A stretch of 64,000 nucleotides of DNA from Epiperipatus broadwayi (lineage: Eukaryota > Onychophora > Udeonychophora > Euonychophora > Peripatidae), in the NCBI GenBank assembly GCA_028023455.1, contig JAQFVV010012495.1, forward strand, positions 3,359,516-3,423,515, given 5' to 3'. Positions within the stretch are counted from its first letter, which is position 1; the number at the start of each line of letters is the position of its first letter. The notes under the pieces are model-generated. The model searched no databases and was not told where the DNA came from. It was given only the letters and a program-made list of their open reading frames with translations. Made by a program: the position numbers and the translations under genes. This document shows, piece by piece, positions 37,161 to 48,595 of the stretch.

Positions 37161-37600
37161 GCTGTTTTTTACCCTTTATTACAAAATAAATGATTTTCTT
37201 AAAAAGACAGATGAGCAATTAGTCATTTTGCTTTTTAAAAAAAAATTGCTAAAATTCTTCATGATGGCACCAGATGATGATGGTAATAATAAGAAGAAAA
37301 AGATGATGACAATGATGATGACTACCACAGCAAGCTTAGTCATCAGTTATCAAGATGTTGTTTAAGTGTCACATGCTCAAACTAAAAAAATAATCAAATA
37401 CCTGCATACTTTGCAATAAAAATGATATATAATAAGTTAGAAAACAAATTTCAAACAATAGAAGTGATTAATAAAATTGACTTTTGAAAGTAGAAGTAAG
37501 TATCAATTTACATTTTAAAATAATTAAGATAATCTGCTAAAGAATCAATTATTTTTTATTGAAAAAAAAATGGTGGGGGGGGGGGCTAGTCAGGTGACCA
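37161..37600. other. AT-rich stretch, nothing recognised
   Basis: GAT-rich triplets at 37272-37322, possibly the tail of the preceding LINE, and a G run near 37574-37585. Confidence 0.45.
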
Positions 37601-37632
37601 AATAGCTAACACCAAAGCAATTACCCTTTAAA

Positions 37633-37842
37633 ATGACCACTTTAAACTCAGTAAAATATAAGCCAATGCTGCCAAGTCTAACGTTCAAACAATTAGCACA
37701 AAACATAATTTGTTTATCTGTTAACATTGCAACAACTAGACTTAGAAAAAGTAATCAAAAAGATAATCTTAACCTGCTAATCAATGAGAGCCAAGATTCT
37801 CCTCCCTGTACATTGGAGTGCAAAAGCTTTACAAACAATTAA
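37633..37842 (+). pseudogene. LINE family K ORF1 fragment (unrecognised)
   Basis: A 69-codon frame with no motif I recognise. Its position upstream of the zinc knuckle and its base composition, like the following LINE frames, suggest it is part of ORF1. The reading continues in broken frames to about 38260. Confidence 0.35.
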
Positions 37843-38272
37843 GTACCAGCTTTAATAACCCAATGCATTATCAGCTATAGACTCGCACTATATAAATTTA
37901 GCAAAACACAGACTGTGGGATACAGTGATACAAATAGAAGACCATCCCAACTGGATATATCTGGCAATCAAAGCTGATTTCATACTCAAATCACAACATT
38001 AGGAAACTAGGCAATGATAGTGATGGATAAAGGCTCACAAAGCTACATTACAGGTGTACTAAAACATAGATACTTCAGTTATACTGTTCAAGATTTACCA
38101 TGTATGATGGAGCCATTTGGGAAAGTTTTAATTTTTAATCCAGTATAATTAAAGGATATGCCTACACTCATTTATAGCAACAATTTCAAGTTCAAACTAA
38201 TGCTAAACACCAGCATAAATCCAGAAAACATAACTACACAGACCATAGCCAAGAGGCCATGCTTTATTCTTA

Positions 38273-38400
38273 CATCAGAGGGTTGAGACCCAATGCCAAT
38301 CCTGTGTCCAGCATGACCACCTCACAATACCCTGCACTGAAATCAAATTATAAAAGATCAGCCAACAGATAACCAACATATACAAAACACAATAAAAAAC
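38273..38400 (+). pseudogene. Gag-like CCHC zinc knuckle of LINE ORF1
   Basis: The frame through 38294-38335 reads TQCQSCVQHDHLTIPC, spaced exactly C-x2-C-x4-H-x4-C. That is the zinc-knuckle spacing found at the end of ORF1 (gag-like) proteins of several LINE clades, where it binds element RNA. It lies about 500 bp before the endonuclease start, as expected. The match is short and could arise by chance, but the location supports it. Confidence 0.5.
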
Positions 38401-38857
38401 TATACATTCATATCCCACTGTCTCCAATCTAGATAAGCATCCCAAAGTCAGACTTCATCAAAAATCCAAAAAACATCAAACCACAGCTACAAACACAGCA
38501 TAGAAATATTGAACCTATCACTTTAAAAAAAGCAAATTATAAACTAACAAATATAAGCCAGAACTAGATGTCTTCAGACCATTCACAAGAACCACCTGAT
38601 ATCCCCCCATAAACAATGTAAACAATTATGAATCGAAATTAGTTATGGCAATATCAATAACATTGACTATCATGCACATAACAAAGGTGATTACTCCATG
38701 CCTCCCCCTATAGAAGCATCGGTATCAGAAGACAAAAGACATCCAGGCCATCCACCAAAGAAAAATCAAAACTAAAGAAGTTAAAACAGAAGAAATCAAT
38801 TACATAGCTAGATGAATCTTACTTTTGATAAGACTATAGAGAACTTCGAGTCAAGCC

Positions 38858-39241
38858 ATGATGATGATCATGAATTGCCCCAAACACCATGCCAATAAAC
38901 AGAAATACCATCATGCCCCACTTTATATAAACTTGATGAAAGTTAATATAACTGCATTTAATGTGAGGGGGTTGAACTCCATCATCAAAATCAATCAATT
39001 AAAACAATGGCTCAAAATTACACAATCTCATATACTTGGTTTATTTGAAAATATGATCTATTCTGGCTTTCAGATGAACACATTAGTCCATCTTTACAGA
39101 GAAGGCTTCTGTGCCTGCTCCAGGGACTCATTATTACCTTCTGGAGGTACTGGACTGCTCATTGCACCAAACTGCCCACTTCCATCATTCAAGAAAATAT
39201 ACATTGATTCACACCTGCTAATAGTGACATTTCCTCATTGA
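38858..39241 (+). pseudogene. LINE family K ORF2 endonuclease start
   Basis: A 127-codon frame. From about residue 29 it reads VNITAFNVRGLNSIIKINQL, then KQWLKITQSHILGLFE, followed by GGTGLLIAPNCPL near residue 100. This is the typical start of AP-type LINE endonucleases: a beta strand with an N catalytic residue, the RGLN turn, then a strand ending in E after 'LGL'. The glycine-rich later block is also usual. The domain stops at 39241. Its continuation to about 39830 is broken. Confidence 0.7.
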
Positions 39242-39851
39242 ATCACTACAAATATATCCCCCCTGTCCTAGTATCATTTCTAATGTAATACCATTAATTC
39301 ATTACTTGCAGCTGCTTCACATCCAACCATCCTAATTGAGGACTGCAAGATGAAATACAAAAGCTTTATTATCCAATGGCTACATCTAATATATTTTTCT
39401 CTTATGAGTACCGAGGGATTTTTTCCAAATAATGTAGTCACATTCCACAATGACTGATATGTCTCATTAATAGACTTTTATTTCTGTTCACCTATGCTGC
39501 ATCATATAATTACCACCAACCTTATCCCCTTGCCATTCTCGGATCACTCAGTGAATGATAATTAACAACCTCATAAAGTAAAAGCATCTGTACTTCCACT
39601 AGGCAAAACAATAAGAGTATTGCTCCCAGAAACCATCCCAGAATTTATATTCTCAGTAACTTATATTATGCTCAATAAAATCAAGACTTTTCAGCTGAAC
39701 CCAGTCAAAAAATACTTAGCCTTTATTAACATACTTTCATTCAATATTCACCATATCATGAGGACCTCCCCGTCTCTAGATTACTAGCACTCGGTGTTGC
39801 ACTGCATAGGAGAATTACCATGGTAAAATACTCAACCCATACCCAACAATA

Positions 39852-40060
39852 TATATATATATATATATTAATAAAAAAACACAATTACTTCTCTATATTA
39901 TAAAGCTGCTTCATATTTCAACCAGCAGACTGGTTTTTATCAAAAACCAATCGGCTGGTTAAAATATTAAAGAAGCTTTGTAGAGAAGTAATTGTGTGTG
40001 CTTTTTATTAGAATTTTTATATTTTTATATTTCCTTGAATTAGTTGATATATTTATTATT
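39852..40060. repeat. Inverted repeat beside the GATA tract
   Basis: After a (TA)n run (39850-39868), arms CACAATTACTTCTCTA (39890-39905) and TAGAGAAGTAATTGTG (39979-39994) are complementary. An inner pair, AACCAGCAGACTGG against CCAATCGGCTGGTT, also folds. I suspect a Penelope-type terminal repeat but cannot prove it. Confidence 0.55.
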
Positions 40061-40076
40061 TTCATGGCTATATATA

Positions 40077-40409
<333 letters not shown>

Positions 40410-40596
40410 CTTGCACAAAGATACAACAATACATGCAACACTCTTAAAAATATCTAAAGATTAAAAAAGCAAGATATGCCTTACCCAACAACATACCAGG
40501 ACCAGAGGCTACATAAGATGGGCACTGGGACACCCATCCACTATCAAAGTTTCAATGGCTATTTAAGCTAACAGGATCACATGTGCAGGCCATAAC

Positions 40597-40959
40597 ATGA
40601 TAATGCCTATTTGTTCTAAACAAAAACTACAAGCAAACCAACCATCCAAACTTCCTGCTGACTTCTTTGGCATATCAGAAACAATAATCCCATTCAATAC
40701 CACTGAGCTCATCATAAAACTAGCTATCATCTCAAACACATGCCATCCTGGAAACTATGGCATCCCTCAATTCATATTAGTGCATCTCAGCCACTTTACG
40801 GCTCAATATCTCCTTGATCTAGCCAATCATTTGTCACAAAAACTTCAACCTACTCAAGGCATCTACCCCATTACAATAATACCATTTATCAAAAAACCAG
40901 CAACCATCTCTCCTCTTGCCAAGTTCCAGCTTATATCACATGGGGACACTGCCAGTTAA
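40597..40959 (+). pseudogene. LINE family K ORF2, N-terminal RT region
   Basis: A 120-codon frame includes FNTTELIIKLAIISNTCHPG, NYGIPQFILVHLSHFTAQY, LLDLANHLSQKLQ and ITIIPFIKKPATI. In LINE ORF2 proteins this is the stretch before the catalytic palm: '...K.PG.DGIP...L...L...L...I...W....I.PI.KK.'. The PFIKKP block corresponds to the usual IPKK or LPKP motif. The frame ends at 40959 and motif A is only loosely legible near 41125-41150 (VWLDIKGDFDSI). Confidence 0.65.
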
Positions 40960-41420
40960 AATTTATCAAGAAAATTATCGAGGATAAAATAGGAATTACA
41001 TATAATTCCATTGATCTCCAATATTCAGTTTGCAAAGAAAAACTCAACAATACAAGCAGTACTAATCTTCAAGATGATCCTAAACTCAGTTTGAAAACAG
41101 GAGATAACACCAATAGCAGTCTGGCTTGACATTAAGGGAGATTTTGATTCAATCAATATCCATGTAGTTATAGACATGTTAGCTTGTACCACAAATTTTC
41201 AAAACTCAACTATTTCCATCATCTAATAATATATGTATTGAATGGCTTTAGAAAAATTTAACTTTATTTAAATGCTCACATAACAATGGCAAAAAATCCC
41301 ATAAGCCAACCCAGTGTGACTATACATAATATATGAAAACCACTAATCAACTTTGCTCTTGTGAAAAAATGGAGAAATCAGGAGGAACCTCATAGATAAG
41401 TATATGAAATTACTACAGAT

Positions 41421-41695
41421 TGTTGCCTTTGGCATGAAGGCTCAGTTGGTTAGAGCCTTACCTTAAAATTCAAAAATCAAGACTCTAAAACCCTGGTTCG
41501 AATCCCATACTAGTACTGTCACTGGACAACCAGCAACATCCGAAGAAGAGGGGATATTAATACCTCTTGAAATGTTGTGCATACTAACCTGTTTGATGTG
41601 CTATTACTAACAGTTAAATGTATTTAGAACATTTAAATAAAATTAAATTTTTGTAAAGACATTCAATAAATATATCATTAGATGATAGAAATAGT
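41421..41695 (+). mobile_element. tRNA-derived SINE (family F monomer), copy 1
   Basis: The best-preserved monomer. A-box GGCTCAGTTGG at 41439-41449 and B-box GGTTCGAATCC at 41495-41505 match the pol III consensus. The body continues with GCTATTACTAACAG and AAATGTATTTAGAA blocks and ends in GATGATAGAAATAGTCC. It lies inside LINE family K, so it inserted later. Two more monomers lie at 43923 and 44256. Confidence 0.85.
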
Positions 41696-41782
41696 CCAAT
41701 ATAAAAATACAACTAGAACACCATCATCACAAACCTTCAGGAAAACATCAACTATATTCACTTTCAAATTTGCTACTGAGCC

Positions 41783-42019
41783 ATGAAACTTATATTATGC
41801 TCAATGGCAAGAACTCTCCATCATTTGTACCCACACACTCATATTTCTCTTATTCACACAGTACATCAATCTCCTTCTACAAAAATTCTAACAACTTCAC
41901 AGGCATCCCAATATCAGATATCCCACTATTATATGGATGATGTAACTGTTTTTCTGAAAAAATACCTACCCAGTCTACAAAAAATTCTACAAGACTTCAT
42001 AACCAATCACAAGCTGTAA
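41783..42019 (+). pseudogene. LINE family K reverse transcriptase motif C
   Basis: A 78-codon frame. Residues 48-60 read ISHYYMDDVTVFL, the catalytic YMDD loop (41930-41941), with the two metal-binding aspartates intact. Then comes a helix-like KKYLPSLQKILQDFI. Motif B is not legible in this frame. A stop at 42017-42019 ends it, and the following FNANKTDAWLLF block (just beyond the stop) continues the usual 'N..K(T/S)' region. Confidence 0.75.
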
Positions 42020-42066
42020 TTCAATGCAAACAAAACTGATGCCTGGTTACTCTTTACAGGTAAAAC

Positions 42067-42817
42067 ATGTACACACTCATACAAAGCCAAACCAAATGTT
42101 TTTCTTGGTTTTCCATTTCACTTAGGGCTACAACAATGAGATTCTATATACAGATAAGCTTAAAAATAAAGCTGAGTGAATCACCAACTTACTATCAAAG
42201 GCATACCATTCAATATACTCGAAAGTACAGCTATTCAACAAACTCACCATCATTGAAATTATATACTATCTGTCCATTATAAAAATCCAAAATCAAATCC
42301 ATTTACAATAAGCTCTTAAGGCACAAAAAGACCAACTAGATATCTCAGCTGACCACTTACAAATAATGGACTTGGTCTCCATGACATAGGCACTCTAAAA
42401 ATACAATTTGACAGCTACAATCCTAAAACAGTTCCCACAATTACAATGCATGCTTCAAATCATAACCACTGACAGACATACCTGTTACCAATTATTTACC
42501 AACAAAAAACAACAGCTGCCCAGATACTTGTCCTATTCACTAGGAAATATACATATTGGTAGATCTACACCCTCATGCATCAAAAGCCAGTTGCCTACAA
42601 TGTTTCTCCAATGCTGGAGAGTACCAATGAAAATCTACTTAACAATTTCAAAGAATGGTTACTGGAGCCTAAATTGTTTGTCTTCATCAAAATCAACCTC
42701 CACTTTGCCAGCAACTTACTTCTCATTGCTGGTGACTGTACATCACTACTGACTCATTCTGTCAGCTATGTCACTGTGCTGAAGAAACCCAATAATATAT
42801 CATTTATGATTGTCTAA
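42067..42817 (+). pseudogene. LINE family K ORF2 C-terminal fragments
   Basis: Three short, overlapping frames (42067-42282, 42408-42752 and 42575-42817) carry blocks such as VFLGFPFHLG and MTATILKQFPQLQC. They probably belong to the post-RT part, but I recognise no sharp motif. A terminal CHHC-type finger was not found. Confidence 0.45.
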
Positions 42818-43235
42818 CACTAGCAGAGACTTTGAAGGATAATGTGTAACAAATATAGACGGGCTGGCATCTTAATACAACATATCATCAATGCATATTG
42901 TGAAAATTTTCAATCCCCACAATGCATGCAGCCATATTTATCATTTAGGCATTCTGGTGTACATGATACAATTTTGCCTTAAACAATAATATAAGATGTT
43001 ACCCTTATATCTTTCACAATAAGTTGTCACAGTTGAAAATCAGAAATAGAAAAATAGCTCATTCTAATATATATCTCACCACTTGGTCACTATTCAAACA
43101 ACAACTAGCCTTATAACCACACAAAGAATCATCACTGCAGTGGTAAAAAACATCAACAACTGGAATAAAATTACCCCAGGCCAGCCTCTACTTACACCAG
43201 ATGCTGAAACAAGCAGTAATCTCAGGTAAATTGAA

Positions 43236-43880
43236 AACCACAATTATAACAACAAAACGAATTTAAACAAGTAATATTCAAACACCATGAACTGCAAATA
43301 GATATAACAAAATAATTAACTCTAATATTGCATATTTATTGACAACAAACAAATTTGTGCATTGCACACATATGTAATTCATTAGAAATAATATTTGCCA
43401 GTAGACTTTATTCTCAATCAATTTCAAATGGTAGCACTATAGCAGAAGACGTGTGAACTTTATGATCCAAACAGTGAGATTTATATAATCTGTCACCCAT
43501 ATTCAAAATTGTAAACCCCTCCCCCCAATGTAAATGGATAACAATCACTAACCTAAGTCTTTCAGATCTTTTACATATTAATTAAAGCAGAAATCTTTAG
43601 AATTATAATACTAAAGTTTGTCATATCATCATAACTATTTGTTCTTTTCAAACTATTATCCACCTCCCTCTAATTTGTACTGTGTATATATACACATCAA
43701 TCTGAAAACAAGTTAATTACATTTGTAAAAATATGTGTGTGATTTCAAATATTAGTAAATACTGTTGAGCTCAATAAAGTTCCTTTTTTGAAATTTAATA
43801 GTAATAATAACAACAATAATAATAACGATGATGATAATGATGATGTTTTTAATTAAAAATATATATAATAAGCAAATGTT
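43236..43880. other. AT-rich stretch with AAT/GAT triplets
   Basis: Imperfect AAT and GAT triplets at 43799-43845. No gene recognised. Confidence 0.45.
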
Positions 43881-43922
43881 TAATGATAATGATATTATTT
43901 TTAACAATACCAATGAAACATT

Positions 43923-44188
43923 ATTGTTGCCTTTGTCAGAATGGTCTAGTTGATTAGATTGGAATTTTAAATTTAATAGATATCAGGTTCAGTCTCATCT
44001 AAATATTGTCATTGGCAGGCTATTGTAACCGGAAAAAAAGAGAATACTATCATCTAAAACATTGTTTTACTAATATGTGTTCTATTATTAACAGATGAAT
44101 GTAATTAAAAGTTTAAATAATGTTTGAATTTTTCTCAAGACATTTAACAACTAATTCTAGATGATAGAAGTATTCCAACATAGGTATT
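43923..44188 (+). mobile_element. tRNA-derived SINE (family F monomer), copy 2
   Basis: The left end TGTTGCCTTTG is like copy 1, the A box has diverged to TGGTCTAGTTGATTAGA, and the B box reads GGTTCAGTCTC. The tail ends in GATGATAGAAGTATTCCAAC. It lies in the first unit of the tandem duplication. Confidence 0.75.
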
Positions 44189-44255
44189 ATTACATAATAA
44201 TACTTTGCTTTTTTAATGATAATGATGTTATTTTTAACAATACCAATGAAATATT

Positions 44256-44521
44256 ATTGTTGCCTTTGTCAGAATGGTCTAGTTGATTAGATTGGAATTT
44301 TAAATTTAATAGGTATCAGGCTCAGTCTCATCTAAATATTGTCATTGGCAGGCTATTGTAACCGGAAAAAAAGAGAATACTATCATCTAAAACATTGTTT
44401 TACTAATATGTGTTCTATTATTAACAGATGAATGTAATTAAAAGTTTAAATAATGTTTGAATTTTTCTCAAGACATTTAACTACTAATTCTAGATGATAG
44501 AAGTATTCCAACGTAGGTATT
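44256..44521 (+). mobile_element. tRNA-derived SINE (family F monomer), copy 3
   Basis: Near-identical to copy 2, in the second unit of the 333-bp duplication. The B box reads GGCTCAGTCTC. Confidence 0.75.
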
Positions 44522-44637
44522 ATTACATAATAATACGTTGCTTTGTTTTAACTTGACCTTGCTTGAGCTTGTGTATTTTATCTTATTTGTACAAATTTGT
44601 TTAAAAGATTTGCAGTAAGAAAAAAGATAAAATTGTT

Positions 44638-44722
44638 GTCAAGCGTTGGTGGCCTAGTGGTTAGCGTAGCTGCCTTCCAAGCAACCGGCCCGGATTCGCT
44701 TCCCGGTCGACGACGCTTTGAC
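44638..44722 (+). mobile_element. Short tRNA-like SINE (family T), copy 4
   Basis: GTCAAGCGTTGGTGGCCTAG start, A-box TGGCCTAGTGG and B-box-like GGATTCGCTTCC, with the complementary end CGACGCTTTGAC. A short poly-A tail follows at 44733-44741. This copy has the closest match to a pol III A box. Confidence 0.8.
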
Positions 44723-44924
44723 ATATATAAGTAAAAAAAAAGAGATAAAATTGTTGTATCTCAAAAATATGAGTTGCTTCTTGAAATTTTGTCTGAAAAA
44801 TTAGTAAATTTAATTATTTTTAATAAAAATTTAAATAAAAGCATGACATTTGATTATATGATTTGTTCATATAAATGTGTTAAACTAAAAAAATATCATT
44901 TCTAGTATACATATATAAGGGATT
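44723..44924. other. AT-rich spacer
   Basis: Nothing recognised. Confidence 0.4.
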
Positions 44925-45075
44925 TGAACACGGACTTTCAAGCACCCTTCAACTATTCACCTTATGATACACACGACCACACACATATAGAAAAAATAAA
45001 TAATTACCAACATGCATATTTCGTCCTGAACCAGCACTCATCAGTTGACCCAGATCATCTCCCACATATATATAT
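44925..45075 (-). mobile_element. Family H copy, left flank of a Penelope fragment
   Basis: Minus sense. The core CTGATGA (complement of 45038-45044) and GAAA are intact. Stem II has one mismatch (GTGCTG against CAGGAC), and the base at the cleavage position is G, which hammerheads do not accept. It ends in a (TA)n run against the Penelope sequence. Confidence 0.75.
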
Positions 45076-45944
45076 ATATAATTAATCAAAACAATACAAT
45101 AATTAAATATTTTGAAGAAAAAATGTCAATTAAATATTTAGATCTTAAAGTTACTCGTAATAAAAATAAATTAGATTATTATATGGTAATAAAAGATATT
45201 GAAAAAAGAGGATATATTCCTTGGTATTCAAATGTGCCAATAGTACATAAATTATTCGGTTTAAAATCATTTTTATTTAGGAATAATAAGTTATGTAAAT
45301 ATAGTTCTGATAAAATAAGTAACATAAATGTATTTACTATGGATTTGTTAAATATTGGATATGATCATAAATTAATTTATAATATTGTTACCAAGTTTAA
45401 TAATAATAGTAATATTTTAAGTGCTATAGATATTGATAAAATAAAATATACTTGGATATCAATACCATTTATTTGTAATGAACAAGTAAAATTTATAAAA
45501 CAGATATATAAAAATATATGTCGAGTCGCATTTTAAACTACTCCTAATTTAAATAGATTAATAAATAATTCAAAAAATAGATGTAGTATTTTAAATCAAA
45601 GTTGTGCAATATATAAATGGCTGTGTGTTTGTGGAAAGGCATATATAGGTGAATCTCGATGTACATTGGAGAAAAGATCAAAGGAGCATTTGTTGTTATA
45701 TAAACGAGTACAAAAATCAAGACAAGAGAATGTAAGAAATGATGACATATCACCGTCAGTATTTTTTGATCATAATGTAACTTGGAATTATGATTTTGAT
45801 TTTAATAAAGTTAAGATTTTGTGGATTGAAAGAAATAATAATAAACGTAAAATTAAAGAAGCTATGTTAATAAAAAGTGAAAAGCATCCTTTGATAAATA
45901 GACAGGTTGCCAATATAAAAATTAATGAATTGTGGGAAAATTGA
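45045..45944 (+). pseudogene. Penelope-like RT end and GIY-YIG endonuclease, one stop
   Basis: One reading frame of 299 codons is broken only by a TAA at 45534-45536. The first part holds SIKYLDLKVTRNKNKLDYY, the usual YLDL block just after the RT catalytic region, then KLFGLKSFLFRNNKLC, the region linking RT to endonuclease. After the stop, CAIYKWLCVCGKAYIGE and then TLEKRSKEH give the GIY-YIG core: Tyr, paired Cys, YIG, Arg and His. The palm with YxDD is absent, so the copy is 5'-truncated. In Penelope elements this enzyme pair makes cDNA and cuts the target. Confidence 0.85.
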
Positions 45945-46125
45945 TGTATGATGTATTACTTTTTGTTTACATTTGTAACGGTTTTTTGTAATACAATTTG
46001 AATCTAGTTGATAATGACTACATAGATAGTTGAAAGTACTTCTATTAAATTGTGGTATATATTTGTTTTTAAATATTTTTTACTGTATTAATTATTGTAT
46101 TGTTTTGATTAATTATATATATTTT
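45076..46125 (+). mobile_element. Penelope-like fragment bounded by a 26-bp inverted repeat
   Basis: An exact 26-bp inverted repeat (45081-45106 against 46088-46113) encloses the end of a Penelope-like polyprotein. The repeat is bordered on both sides by (TA)n and by family H copies in opposite orientation. About 60 bp after the stop codon a degenerate stem motif appears (GACTAC-AT-GATAGT then TGAAAG, 46016-46042), like the one 3' of the Penelope gene at 59246. Confidence 0.8.
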
Positions 46126-46171
46126 ATTATAATTGGAATACAGACATTGATTAATAATTTACATATATATA

Positions 46172-46370
46172 TATATATAATCAGTGCTCAGTGTGGGAGA
46201 TGATAATCTGGATCAACTGATGAGTGTTGGTTCAGTATGAAATACATATATGGTGATTTATTTATCGTTTCTACATGTGTGTGGTTATGAGTATTAGTGA
46301 TATGAGATAGTGTGAATAGTTGAACAGTGCTTGAAAGTCTGAGTTCAAATCCCCTACATTTACAATAAAG
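46172..46370 (+). mobile_element. Family H copy, right flank; core boxes intact
   Basis: Plus sense. CTGATGA at 46217-46223 and GAAA are intact and T-A lies at the expected cleavage position, but stem II is mostly wobble pairs (GTGTTG against CAGTAT). One base is missing at the start of helix I's second strand. It is among the copies most worth testing. The B-box-like GAGTTCAAATCCCC block closes it. Confidence 0.75.
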
Positions 46371-47094
46371 CTCCAGGTATATGAAGAATGCCTGTATTTC
46401 AAATATTTTTAAAACACCTAATTGCAGACATAGAAAATGATAAGATTAGTTTGTCAATCCATTTCTGAATTCTCTGATGTATATATTTTTTCAGCAATCT
46501 ATATTAAGAAAATTGCCTATATTTCTATATTAATCTAAATTCCTGCATTAGGAAAAGAAGTAATAAAAATTAAGTTAATTATTATAATAAAATACATAAA
46601 ATAGAAAGCATTCACTTGAAATATCTATACTATAATTATTAAAATAAAATTAAAAGATAAATAAATAGAAATACACCCCCCCCCCCAAAAAAAAAACTAA
46701 TAGTTTATTTTAAAAAAAAAAGATGTTTGTTAGAAATTTAAAACAATTAATTTTTATTATCTATTTGCCAATGATTTTATTAATTATTATGGCAACTGAA
46801 AGTTTCTTACAAATTAAATTAGATATGTCTTTGTTTATATTTAATATCCATGTTGAAATCTTCAAAAGAAATCACAGAGCTTATTAAATAAACCTATAGA
46901 TTTGCCCACTTTAGACATTTACTTTATTTAATTATATAGTATTATTTATTTGTGTTTAAATTTGTTAAGAGGGTGATAAAAAATTTCACATTTTTATGAT
47001 GGATTCCATTTGTTAAAAACTAACCTTCTATCTACCGTCAATTTGTAATTTTTATTTTATTTTCTTGTATTATAAAATAATTATAATAAAGTAG
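46371..47094. other. AT-rich stretch, nothing recognised
   Basis: C run at 46677-46686 followed by A run. No gene. Confidence 0.45.
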
Positions 47095-47400
47095 TATTAT
47101 ATAAGGGACTCGAACTTAGACCTTCACACGACCTACAACTCTCAGTGCCATCTCATATTGCTGACCCACCTGATCATACATATGTTGAAAAGATAAATAA
47201 TCACCAACATACGTACTTCATGCTAAACCAGCAATCATCAGTTGGTCCAGATTATCATCTTTACACATATATACAATCAGTGCTCAGCTTTATATTAAGA
47301 TAGCCAATCTTCATACTTTAATGCACAGGCTTCAAACTACTCCAACCCACAACTCTTCAGCCATCCGTTTCATTGAAAATCTGATGATGGAACTTTCAAA
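47095..47400 (-). mobile_element. Family H copy with the best-preserved helix I
   Basis: Minus sense. The core CTGATGA (complement of 47235-47241) is intact. Helix I is paired in both its inner (CCAA/TTGG) and outer (ATAATC/GATTAT) parts. Stem II is TTGCTG against TAGCAT. The box after stem II is GAAG, not GAAA, and the cleavage base is G, so cleavage is predicted to be impaired although the fold survives. Confidence 0.8.
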
Positions 47401-47704
47401 GTATTGCAACTTGAAAGTTAATAATTTAATGTATAAGCAACTGCAACAACGCTTCAAGATAGATTATCATAATAATATTAAATATGGTGGAGATCATAAA
47501 GAGTACAAAATGACTTTGAAATAGATTGATAAATTATCGTTATCATATATAAATATATATTATTTCCACAATACACTTGATTTTGCATAAAGTTGAATGG
47601 TTCATAGAATAAATCATGTTATAATAAATATCCCAAGCTTATCAACACCAGAATTTTTTGTTTTAAGAACAGTTTGGAGATATATATGTATAATATTTAA
47701 ATAC
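47401..47704. other. Spacer
   Basis: Nothing recognised. Confidence 0.4.
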
Positions 47705-48350
47705 ATGTATATTGTCTATACTAAACTTAATGTAATTTGAAGGGATTTAAACTCAGATTTTCAACTTCCTTACAATTATCCATTCCATCTTATTCAATCA
47801 ACACACTTGACCACATACATGTAAAAAAGGTAAATAATCTTCAATATACGTATTTCATGTTGAAACAGCATTCATTAGTTAGTTCAGATCACCATCTCTC
47901 ATGCATATATACAATCAGTGCTCAAATTATATTAAGATAGCAAATCTTCAAATTTTAATGGACAAGCTTCAATCTTCTTCACCCTCCAACTCTTCAGCCA
48001 TATCTTTTATTAAAAATCTGAGGATGGAATGCTCAAAGGCCTTGTTCATGTCAATATTATCAATGTTGACTTTAAATCACTCTGACCCCTCACATATAGG
48101 AACTTAATATATCCATTTAAATATATAGTAAAGTGATGGTTAGAATACAGGCTGAATATGTAATATTTAAATATATGTATATGTCAATATTATCAATGTT
48201 GACTTTAAATCACTCTGACCCCTCACATATAGGAACTTAATATATCCATTTAAATATATAGTAAAGTGATGGTTAGAATACAGGCTGAATATGTAATATT
48301 TAAATATATGTATATTGCCTATATTAAACTTAATGTAATGGAATAGATGG
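47705..48350 (-). repeat. Family H copy with a 133-bp internal duplication
   Basis: Minus sense. The hammerhead core (complement of 47872-47878) reads CTAATGA, so it is broken; GAAA and ATACGTATA-TTG remain. The 133 bp at 48048-48180 are repeated exactly or nearly so at 48181-48313. A short inverted family H piece follows (48350-48405, plus). Confidence 0.75.
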
Positions 48351-48423
48351 TTGTAGGGAGTTTAAAAGTCTGAATTCAAGTCCCTACTAATAATATTAAG
48401 TATAGACAATATATATATATATA

Positions 48424-48595
48424 AAACAAGAACAAGTTAAAAAAAATTTAACCTGCCTATAGCTTGCATTTTATGATCACAGATGGAGCTCTCAGCATTT
48501 ATTGACAGCTTGAGTGGGCTATTGGTAGAGCTCCATCTGTGATCATAAAATGCAAGCTATAGGCAGGTTAAAATTTTTTTAACTTGTTCTTGTTT
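48424..48595. repeat. Inverted repeat, 69-bp arms, 34-bp loop
   Basis: Arms 48424-48492 and 48527-48595 are almost perfect reverse complements (GCTTGCATTTTATGATCACA, AGATGGAGCTCT and others). The loop plus part of the right arm recurs at 48906-48964, which is thus a second, partial copy in direct orientation about 415 bp on. Confidence 0.9.

Larger units (their letters stand above)
43881..44546 (+). repeat. 333-bp tandem duplication of a SINE-bearing unit
   Basis: The unit starting at 43881 is repeated at 44214 with only about eight differences noticed by eye, including AAC/AAT, GATATC/GGTATC and ACATAGG/ACGTAGG. Each unit contains one SINE monomer plus flank, including the TAATGATAATGAT lead and the TTACATAATAATAC end. 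The low divergence points to a recent event. Confidence 0.9.

Noticed and set aside
45076-46125. LTR retrotransposon
   Set aside because: The bounding repeats are inverted, not direct, and the coding content is Penelope-type RT end plus GIY-YIG, not integrase.
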